From the NCBI GenBank assembly GCA_020430675.1, contig JAGQJJ010000231.1, forward strand, positions 1 to 6,581: a DNA stretch of 6,581 bases. The letters run 5' to 3'. Source of the stretch: Myxococcales bacterium (GTDB lineage: Bacteria; Myxococcota; Bradymonadia; UBA7976; UBA1532). The notes beneath the pieces are model-generated. The model was not told the origin of the DNA, searched no databases, and was given only the letters and a program-made list of their open reading frames with translations. The position numbers and the translations under genes were made by a program. This document shows, piece by piece, positions 1 through 5,285 of this stretch; the stretch's first letter is position 1; every line of letters begins with the position of its first letter.

Positions 1-519
1 ATCGTTCTCGTTGGCCTTGCGGGCCAGCGCCGCGCTCAGATGGCGCAGCGCGGGCAGCAGGTGCTCGTGCGCCAGCAGCGCCGCCGCGACGTGAATCGCC
101 GTCGGGATCACGTCATTGCTCGACTGGCTCATATTGACGTGATCGTTGGGGTGCACCTTCTCGCCGAGCAGCGCCGTGGCGCGGGTCGAGATCACCTCGT
201 TGGCGTTCATGTTCGACGAGGTGCCCGAGCCGGTCTGGAAGATGTCGATCGGGAAGTGCGCGTCGTGATCGCCGCGCGCGACCTCTTCGGCCGCGAGGCG
301 GATGACCTCGGCGCGCTTCTCATCGATGAGCGCCAGGTCCAGGTTGGCGCGGGCCGCGGCGCCTTTGATCAGCCCCAGCGCCCGGATCATCGCCCGGGGC
401 ATGGGCAGGCCGCTGACCGGAAAGTTGTCGACGGCCCGCTGCGTCTGGGCCTGATAGAGCGCCCCGGCGGGCACCCGCACTTCGCCGAGGCTGTCCTTCT
501 CGATGCGATACTCGCTCAT
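1..519 (-). CDS. fumC: Class II fumarate hydratase, N-terminal 173 residues (runs off left edge)
   Basis: Fumarase catalyses reversible hydration of fumarate to L-malate in the TCA cycle, in the cytoplasm; the class II form is an iron-free homotetramer. Reading the minus strand from the ATG at 519-517 gives a protein starting [17 protein letters not shown]. It has two family hallmarks: [13 protein letters not shown] at residues 97-109 and [14 protein letters not shown] at residues 123-136, which carry substrate-binding Ser, Thr, His and Asn residues. The frame is open to the window edge, so about 290 residues of the usual ~460 are missing, including the second catalytic region and the GSSxMPxKxNP signature. 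An AGGAG Shine-Dalgarno (530-526) sits 6 nt before the ATG and fixes the start. It is transcribed divergently from the DUF2330 genes. Aspartase and argininosuccinate lyase share the superfamily fold, but the N-terminal motifs fit FumC best. Confidence 0.95.
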   Translation of the reverse strand, partial: MSEYRIEKDSLGEVRVPAGALYQAQTQRAVDNFPVSGLPMPRAMIRALGLIKGAAARANLDLALIDEKRAEVIRLAAEEVARGDHDAHFPIDIFQTGSGTSSNMNANEVISTRATALLGEKVHPNDHVNMSQSSNDVIPTAIHVAAALLAHEHLLPALRHLSAALARKANEND

Positions 520-555
520 CGCGCGCTCCTCTCTCGTCTGCGGATCGGCCGCGCC

Positions 556-564
556 GTCATAGCA
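556..564 (-). promoter_or_regulatory. Possible extended -10 promoter element for fumC
   Basis: On the minus strand this reads TGCTATGAC, that is TGn followed by a -10-like TATGAC. It would start transcription near position 549, about 30 nt before the fumC ATG. It lies in the only locally AT-richer part of the divergent region. No convincing -35 element is seen at the expected spacing, so this is a weak prediction. Confidence 0.3.
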
Positions 565-596
565 CTTCTCGACAAAAATCTGTGCCGCCCCGCGCG

Positions 597-612
597 GGAT
601 TTCGCGAGATCC
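597..612. promoter_or_regulatory. 16-bp near-perfect palindrome, candidate regulator-binding site
   Basis: The sequence GGATTTCGCGAGATCC is an inverted repeat of form GGATnTCGCGAnATCC, with one non-pairing position per arm. It sits between fumC and the first DUF2330 gene, centred about 69 bp upstream of the start site predicted from the sigma-54 element at 648-663. A dimeric activator or repressor could bind here; for a sigma-54 promoter this would be a close upstream activating site. A second, shorter palindrome, CCCGCGCGGG, abuts it at 589-598. In GC-rich DNA short palindromes arise by chance, so the role is inferred from position only. Confidence 0.35.
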
Positions 613-647
613 GTCATCGCCTCGCCGCCGGCACGGGCATCCCGCGT

Positions 648-663
648 CGGCACGGCATTTGCG
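648..663 (+). promoter_or_regulatory. Sigma-54 (-24/-12) promoter of the first DUF2330 gene
   Basis: CGGCACGGCATTTGCG matches the RpoN consensus TGGCACG-N4-TTGCW except at the first and last positions. The invariant GG (649-650) and GC (661-662) are separated by exactly 10 nt, as required. The implied start site is near 674, leaving a leader of about 22 nt that contains the GGGAGG ribosome site (683-688) before the ATG at 696. A related element sits at the equivalent place before the downstream paralog, which strengthens the call. Transcription would need an AAA+ enhancer-binding protein; none is encoded in the window. Confidence 0.75.
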
Positions 664-695
664 ACCGCCCCGGCCAACCCCCGGGAGGTTCGCTC

Positions 696-2408
696 ATGAT
701 GAAGGACGCATCGAAGGCCGGCGCGACGCTGCTGCTCGCCGCCGCCGCCCTCACCCCCACCTCGGCGCTCGCCTGCGGCGGGTTCTTCTGCGGAACCCAG
801 CCGGTCGATCAACAGGCCGAGCGCATCATCTTCGTTCAAGAAGACCCCGACACCGTCACCAGCTACGTCGAGATCGCCTACCAGGGCGCGCCCGAAGACT
901 TCGCCTGGGTGGTGCCGGTGCCGGCGCTGCCCGAGCTTGATGTCTGGCATGGCCGCGCCTTCAACGCGCTCGACCTGGCCACCCAGCCCCAGTATCGCGG
1001 CCTCGATTGGTGCTTCCTCGACGCCGACGCCGATGGGATCCCCGAGGCGGACGAGAACGGTGGCGACGGCGAGGTGCAGGTGCTGGCCGAAGAGCGCGTG
1101 GGCCCCTTCGACACGGCCACCATCGAGTCCCGCGACCCGCGCGCGCTGGTCGAGTGGCTGCGACTCAACGACTACCGCATCCCCCCGGCCATGGAGCCCT
1201 TCATCGCGCTGTACACCGACGAAGGCATGAAGTTCCTGGCCATGAAGCTGGCCCCCGGCGAAGGCACCGAAGGCATCCAACCGATCAAGATGACCTATCG
1301 CGCCGGCGGGCCCGCGGTGCCGTTGCGCCTGACCGCAGTCGCCGCCCTGCCCGAGATGGGGGTCAAGGTCTGGATTCTCGGCGAGTCGCGCTACGGGCCA
1401 TTGAACATGCCCGAGGTGCTCATCCCCGACGCCGAGGTGCGCTTCGATCCCTTCAGCGGACAGGTCAACTACCCCTCGCTGGTGGCGCGCAAGGTCGACG
1501 ACGCGGGTGGGCATGGCTTCGTGACCGAGTTGGCCGCCCCGACGGCGCCGCTGCTACAGACCATTCGCAACCAGCGGGTGCCGGCGCGCTTCGGCCAGGA
1601 GGGCATCGACGCCCAGCAGGCGTTGATCACGCTGTTGGAGAGCCGGCCCTATATCACGCGGCTCTATACGCGCCTGAGCCCCGGCGAGATGGACCTCGAC
1701 CCGCTCTTCGGCCCTGTCGCGGGTGGCGAGGTTTCGAACATTCACGACCTGCCGGGCGATCCCGCCGAGATCGGCTGCGGCTTTGACGCCGACGCCGATG
1801 CGCTGCGCGCGGCGGCCTGCGACCGGGCCACCTGCGGCGCGGCGGGCACCTGCGTCGCGGTCGGCGTCGACAACTGGCGTTACAACGCCGGCTGCGCCTG
1901 CCCCGAGGGCACCGTCGCCCGCGCGCTGCCCGACGTGCAGTACGGCGTCGCGACCTCGTGCGTCGACGTGCGGCTGAACTTCACCGCGCCCGCGCTCGAT
2001 CAGGGCGTGCTCTCGCTGCCCGACGCCTGCGCCAGCAACCCCTGCGGCGACCACGGCGAGTGCGTGACGCATAACGGCTTCCCGAGCTGCCGCTGCGAAC
2101 GCGGCTTTGTGGCGGTCGCCGGCTATAACGCCGAGCGCATGCCGGTGCCGATCTGCGTCGCGCCCGCGGTGCCGGTGCCGGCCGCGGCCTATCAGCGCGC
2201 GGTGCGCGAGCCGAACCTGCCCTATCCGGGGCGCGTCAGCCCGTTGCAAGGCCCCGGAGTACAGATCCCAGTCAACCCGCCCGACGGCGGCGGCCTGCCC
2301 GGCGTCGCCGAGGGCTGCACCAGCGCGCCCGGTGCGCCGACGAGCCCGCTCTGGGCCCTGCTGATCCTGCCGCTGGGCCTGGTCGCCCGCCGGCGTCGGA
2401 TCCGATGA
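696..2408 (+). CDS. Secreted DUF2330 protein with two EGF-like modules and MYXO-CTERM-like anchor (paralog 1)
   Basis: The product has 570 residues and no known biochemical function. A signal peptide (about 1-26) ends Ala-Leu-Ala, so the mature protein would begin CGGFFC (Cys27, Cys32). Residues ~27-345 resemble DUF2330 (Pfam PF10092), including AERIIFVQED (41-50) and FAWVVPVP (69-76). An acidic loop, DADADGIPEADE (109-120), resembles a thrombospondin type 3 calcium site. Two EGF-like modules follow, with six Cys each: 375, 380, 386, 400, 402, 422 and 445, 450, 456, 465, 467, 487. A Pro-rich motif VREPNLPYPGRVSP (503-516) precedes a Gly/Pro linker, Cys541, a hydrophobic stretch (552-564) and RRRR (565-568), a MYXO-CTERM-like sorting signal. 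The ATG at 696 is chosen because GGGAGG (683-688) lies 7 nt before it and the signal peptide starts there; ATG at 699 is an alternative. The frame stays open upstream to 582, but that extension lacks support. A surface-anchored role is inferred. Confidence 0.9.
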   Translation: MMKDASKAGATLLLAAAALTPTSALACGGFFCGTQPVDQQAERIIFVQEDPDTVTSYVEIAYQGAPEDFAWVVPVPALPELDVWHGRAFNALDLATQPQYRGLDWCFLDADADGIPEADENGGDGEVQVLAEERVGPFDTATIESRDPRALVEWLRLNDYRIPPAMEPFIALYTDEGMKFLAMKLAPGEGTEGIQPIKMTYRAGGPAVPLRLTAVAALPEMGVKVWILGESRYGPLNMPEVLIPDAEVRFDPFSGQVNYPSLVARKVDDAGGHGFVTELAAPTAPLLQTIRNQRVPARFGQEGIDAQQALITLLESRPYITRLYTRLSPGEMDLDPLFGPVAGGEVSNIHDLPGDPAEIGCGFDADADALRAAACDRATCGAAGTCVAVGVDNWRYNAGCACPEGTVARALPDVQYGVATSCVDVRLNFTAPALDQGVLSLPDACASNPCGDHGECVTHNGFPSCRCERGFVAVAGYNAERMPVPICVAPAVPVPAAAYQRAVREPNLPYPGRVSPLQGPGVQIPVNPPDGGGLPGVAEGCTSAPGAPTSPLWALLILPLGLVARRRRIR

Positions 2409-2417
2409 ATTTCTGTG

Positions 2418-2428
2418 TCGATCATCGA
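2418..2428. repeat. 11-nt perfect inverted repeat after paralog 1
   Basis: TCGATCATCGA has 5-bp arms around a single central base. It starts 9 nt after the stop codon of the first DUF2330 gene. With so short a loop it is unlikely to form a stable RNA hairpin, so a protein-binding site or chance is more likely than a terminator. Confidence 0.25.
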
Positions 2429-2434
2429 GAAACC

Positions 2435-2451
2435 ACCCCGCCGCGCGGGGT
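2435..2451 (+). terminator. GC-rich hairpin between the paralogs, terminator-like but without a T-tract
   Basis: A perfect 7-bp stem (ACCCCGC and GCGGGGT) closes a 3-nt loop CGC, 26 nt after the stop of paralog 1. It is followed by AAAA instead of a run of T, so it is not a classical intrinsic terminator in the plus direction. It could act as a transcript-end stabiliser or weak terminator. Because it is centred about 54 bp upstream of the start site predicted for paralog 2, it could instead be an upstream binding site. A similar CCCCGCGCGGG run lies upstream of paralog 1 at 588-598. Confidence 0.35.
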
Positions 2452-2470
2452 AAAACGGCGCTGCGGGCGA

Positions 2471-2486
2471 TGGAACGCAACTTGCT
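2471..2486 (+). promoter_or_regulatory. Sigma-54 (-24/-12) promoter of the second DUF2330 gene
   Basis: TGGAACGCAACTTGCT matches TGGCACG-N4-TTGCW at all defined positions but one (A for C). The GG (2472-2473) and GC (2484-2485) are 10 nt apart. The implied start site is near 2497, giving a leader of about 17 nt with GGGAGG at 2501-2506 and the ATG at 2514. The element lies in a 105-bp intergenic gap, so paralog 2 can be expressed independently of paralog 1. GG-to-ATG distance is 42 nt here and 47 nt at paralog 1, a 5-nt difference within otherwise alignable leaders. Confidence 0.78.
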
Positions 2487-2513
2487 AGCGCCCACCCGCC
2501 GGGAGGTTTATTC

Positions 2514-4244
2514 ATGAAAAAGCGCGCACTCGCTTCTTTTGCCGGCGCCGGGCTCCTCGCCGGCGCTCTCGCCCTGCCCTCCGCGGCGCTCGCCTGCGGT
2601 GGCTTCTTCTGCAACTCGACGCCCGTCGACCAGTCGGCGGAGCGCATCATCTTCGTGCAGGAAGACGCCAACACGGTCACCAGCTACGTCGAGATCACCT
2701 ACCAGGGTGACCCCGAGGCCTTCGCCTGGGTGGTGCCCATCCCCTCGGTGGCCGAGCTGGGCGTGCTGCCCGGCGGCGCGTTCAACGCGCTCGATCTGGC
2801 CACGCAGCCCCAGTTCGAGATTCCGTGGGGCGGCTGCTTCGAAGCGGCGGCCGGCGGGGTCGACGACGCCGACGGCAACGGCGCACCGCCGCCGGGCGAG
2901 GTCAACGTGCTCGACCAGCAGCGCGTGGGCCCCTTCGACACCGCGACCATCGAGAGCGATGACCCCCGGGCGCTGATCGAGTGGCTGCGGCTCAACGAGT
3001 ACCGCATCACCGAAGAGATGGAGCCCTTCGTGGCGCTCTATACCGCCGAGGGCATGAAGTTCCTGGCGATGAAGCTGGCCCCGGGCGAAGACACCGCGTC
3101 GATCCAGCCCATCAAGATGACCTATCAGGCCGCCGGCCCCGCGGTGCCGCTGCGCCTGACCTCGGTCGCCGCGCAGCTTGAGATGGGGGTGAAGATCTGG
3201 ATTCTCAGCGAGGGCCGCTACGGGCCGCTCAACGTGCCCGATCTGGCCATCGAAGACGCCGATCTGGTCTTTGATCCGCGCAGCTACTCGACCAATTACC
3301 TGGCGCTGGTCGCCCGCAAGGTTGATGAGAACAACGGCCACGGCTTCGTGACCGAGCTCTCGCAGCCCTCGGCGCCGCTGGCCCAGACGGTGCGCGAGAG
3401 CTTCGTGCCCGAGTGGGCCGGCCAGGAGGCGATCGACGCCCGCGACTCGCTGGCCAAGCTGCTGGAGAGCAAGCCCTATATCACCCGCCTCTACACGCGC
3501 CTCAGCCCCGAAGAGATGGACCTGGATCCGGTCTTCGGCCCGGTCGGCGGCGGCGACGTGTCGAACCTGCACCGCGTCGAGGTACCCGAAGACCAGCAGG
3601 ATCTGTGCGGCTGGGAGCCCGAGGCGGCCGAGGCCTTTGACGCCTGCGACTTCGCCGCCTGCGGCGCCGGCGGCGCCTGCGCCGAGGTCGCGGTGGGCGA
3701 CGGCAACGGTGGCTTCAACCAGGCCGGCTGCGCCTGCGCCGAGGGCATGCTGGCCCGCGCCGGCATCGATCCGGCGGGCCTGCCCTTCGTCTCGTGCGGC
3801 GACGCGCGCCTCAACTTCACCGCGGTCGGCCTCGACAACGGGCCGGTGAGCTTCCCCGACGCCTGCGCGGCCAATACCTGCGGCGACAACGGCGAGTGCG
3901 TGATGCTCAACGGCTTCCCGAGCTGCCGCTGCGCCACCGGCTACGTCGCGGTCGCCATCGCCGACGCCGAGGGCATGCCGTCGGCGACCTGCGCCGCGCC
4001 CATCGCCCCGCTGCCGGCCAACGTGCTCGCCGGCCTGACCGTGCGCGAGCCGAACCTGCCCTACCCCGGCCGCGTCTCGCCGATGGAGCCCTACAGCCCG
4101 ATGATGCCCCCGGTCGCCGGTGATGGCGGCGGCATGAAGGGCTCGGGCGGCGGCGGCTGCACGTCGACGCCCGGCGCCCCAGGCGCGCCCGCCGGCCTCA
4201 TCGCGCTGCTGCTGGCCCTTCCGTTCATTCGCCGTCGGCGCTGA
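2514..4244 (+). CDS. Secreted DUF2330 protein with two EGF-like modules and MYXO-CTERM-like anchor (paralog 2)
   Basis: The 576-residue product is a close paralog of its upstream neighbour. In the block starting VGPFDTATIES (residues 138-220 here, 135-217 in paralog 1) I count 69 of 83 identical residues. The signal peptide has a basic start (MKKR) and ends Ala-Leu-Ala before CGGFFC (28-33). DUF2330 covers about 28-347, with FAWVVPIP at 70-77. An acidic loop, DADGNG (118-123), follows Cys108. EGF-like module 1 uses Cys 378, 383, 389, 406, 408 and 428; module 2 uses 451, 456, 462, 471, 473 and 493. VREPNLPYPGRVSP recurs at 510-523, followed by a Gly-rich linker, Cys549, a hydrophobic segment (560-572) and terminal RRRR, as in MYXO-CTERM proteins. 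A GGGAGG ribosome site lies 7 nt before the ATG. The function of DUF2330 is unknown; export and surface anchoring are inferred. It differs from paralog 1 mainly around residues 98-137 and in the linker. Confidence 0.93.
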   Translation: MKKRALASFAGAGLLAGALALPSAALACGGFFCNSTPVDQSAERIIFVQEDANTVTSYVEITYQGDPEAFAWVVPIPSVAELGVLPGGAFNALDLATQPQFEIPWGGCFEAAAGGVDDADGNGAPPPGEVNVLDQQRVGPFDTATIESDDPRALIEWLRLNEYRITEEMEPFVALYTAEGMKFLAMKLAPGEDTASIQPIKMTYQAAGPAVPLRLTSVAAQLEMGVKIWILSEGRYGPLNVPDLAIEDADLVFDPRSYSTNYLALVARKVDENNGHGFVTELSQPSAPLAQTVRESFVPEWAGQEAIDARDSLAKLLESKPYITRLYTRLSPEEMDLDPVFGPVGGGDVSNLHRVEVPEDQQDLCGWEPEAAEAFDACDFAACGAGGACAEVAVGDGNGGFNQAGCACAEGMLARAGIDPAGLPFVSCGDARLNFTAVGLDNGPVSFPDACAANTCGDNGECVMLNGFPSCRCATGYVAVAIADAEGMPSATCAAPIAPLPANVLAGLTVREPNLPYPGRVSPMEPYSPMMPPVAGDGGGMKGSGGGGCTSTPGAPGAPAGLIALLLALPFIRRRR

Positions 4245-4251
4245 CCTTGCC

Positions 4252-4272
4252 ATCGGCCGCCGGGCGGGCGAT
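4252..4272 (+). terminator. Imperfect hairpin between paralog 2 and the methyltransferase gene
   Basis: A 21-nt inverted repeat with arms ATCG-G-CCG and CGG-G-CGAT, broken by one mismatch, lies 7 nt after the stop of paralog 2. No T-tract follows, so efficient intrinsic termination is not supported. It may attenuate read-through into the methyltransferase gene or protect the upstream transcript end. It also fills the space where a ribosome site for that gene would lie. Confidence 0.3.
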
Positions 4273-4280
4273 ACCGGGGC

Positions 4281-5267
4281 ATGCAACCCGGTCGCTGTCC
4301 CTGCCATCCTGACGCCGCCCTGCGCCCCGTGGTGCGAGACGCGCCCGACACCTTCTGGGGGTGTCCGGGCGCGTTTTCGTATGGACGCTGCCCCGAATGC
4401 GGCTCCTGGGTGCTCGATCCGCGCCCCGCGCCCGACGAGATGGGCCCGTTCTACGCCCACTATTACAGCGACGACGAGCTGGCGGCGGCGCGCAAGGCCT
4501 TCGCTGACAAACCCGCAAAAGCCGCGCTCGGCCTCGACGGGCTGCGGGCCCAGGTCGTCGCAAAACAGTTGCAGCACCTGGGGTTGGCGCTGAAAGGTGC
4601 GCGCCTGCTCGACGTGGGCTGCGGGCTCGGCGGATTTGCGCGCGCCCTGCGCGATCAAGCGGGCGTCGAGGCGCGCGGGGTCGACTTCAACCCCACCTGC
4701 CGCGCCGTCGCCGCCGAGCTGCACGGGCTCACCGTCGATGTGGGCGAGCTGGCCGCGCAAGGCTATGCCGAGGGCAGCTTCGACCTGATCACGAGCTGGC
4801 ATTGCCTGGAGCACACCTACGACCCGGGCGCCGAGCTGCGCGAGATGGCCCGCGCGGTGCGGCCCGGGGGTCTGGTCATGGTCGAGGTGCCCACCCCGAC
4901 CTTCTGGGCGCGCCTGTTCCGCGGGCGCTGGTTCTTCCTGCAGGCGCCGACCCATCTCTACCACCTGCGACCGGCCACGCTGCGCGCGCTGGTCGAGGGC
5001 GCCGGGTTGTCAGTGGTGCAGCTCTCACGGCCCTACGTGCCCACCGAGCTGGCGGGCAGCGTGCTCGCCGCGCTGGGGCTCCGCGGCTTTGCGCCGCGGC
5101 TGCTTTTTGGTCCCCGTACGCTCGCTGATCATCTCTGGCGTATGCTGTTCTGGACGCTTTTGCCTCTCGACTTCGCGCTCACCGCCGGGCAGGCTCTGTT
5201 CGGCGGCGCCGGTGTTTTGCGGGTGTTCGCCCGCCGCCCGTTGCGCGATGATGCGGGGTCCGGCTGA
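4281..5267 (+). CDS. Class I SAM-dependent methyltransferase with Cys-rich N-terminus
   Basis: This 328-residue protein should transfer a methyl group from S-adenosylmethionine to an unidentified substrate. The N-terminus carries Cys6, Cys8, Cys28 and a CPEC pair (Cys37, Cys40), followed by DPRPAPDE. This resembles the small zinc-binding segment preceding the catalytic domain in many Methyltransf_23-like proteins, though the first pair is spaced C-x-C rather than C-x2-C. Motif I is LLDVGCGLGGFA (109-120), the acidic ribose-binding strand is GVDFNP (133-138), motif II is FDLITSWHCLEH (167-178) and motif III is VRPGGLVMVEVP (193-204). THLYHLRPATLRALVEGAGL (224-243) is typical of the family. Residues ~284-312 are hydrophobic and may sit at the membrane. 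The ATG at 4281 is the only plausible start: the frame is closed by the upstream gene's own TGA at 4242-4244, and no GTG or TTG intervenes. No good Shine-Dalgarno is visible. Relatives often act in cell-surface glycan or lipid pathways, but that role is a guess here. Confidence 0.9.
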   Translation: MQPGRCPCHPDAALRPVVRDAPDTFWGCPGAFSYGRCPECGSWVLDPRPAPDEMGPFYAHYYSDDELAAARKAFADKPAKAALGLDGLRAQVVAKQLQHLGLALKGARLLDVGCGLGGFARALRDQAGVEARGVDFNPTCRAVAAELHGLTVDVGELAAQGYAEGSFDLITSWHCLEHTYDPGAELREMARAVRPGGLVMVEVPTPTFWARLFRGRWFFLQAPTHLYHLRPATLRALVEGAGLSVVQLSRPYVPTELAGSVLAALGLRGFAPRLLFGPRTLADHLWRMLFWTLLPLDFALTAGQALFGGAGVLRVFARRPLRDDAGSG

Positions 5268-5285
5268 CACTTCCTGGGAGGCCCG

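Noticed and set aside
582..695. Upstream extension of the first DUF2330 gene
   Set aside because: The extra residues do not resemble a signal peptide, have no paralog counterpart, and would include the sigma-54 promoter and ribosome site as coding sequence.
40..699. Plus-strand open frame opposite fumC
   Set aside because: It is antisense to a clear FumC reading frame with two conserved fumarase motifs; its translation is Arg/Ala/Gly-rich shadow sequence.
762..776. Lipoprotein signal (lipobox) before the mature Cys of the DUF2330 proteins
   Set aside because: The sequence is Ala-Leu-Ala-Cys: position -3 is Ala and -2 is Leu, which does not fit the usual Leu-(Ala/Ser)-(Gly/Ala)-Cys and fits signal peptidase I better. 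Lipidation is not excluded.
516..1514. Minus-strand open frame overlapping the fumC start and paralog 1
   Set aside because: It would overlap the fumC promoter region and run antisense to a gene with a signal peptide and DUF2330 motifs; no supporting domain is seen.
2508..4964. Minus-strand open frame of 818 codons opposite paralog 2 and the methyltransferase
   Set aside because: It is the mirror of GC-rich coding sequence, spans an intergenic gap, has no recognisable domain and is rich in Arg, Gly, Ala and His. The plus-strand genes have clear family motifs.
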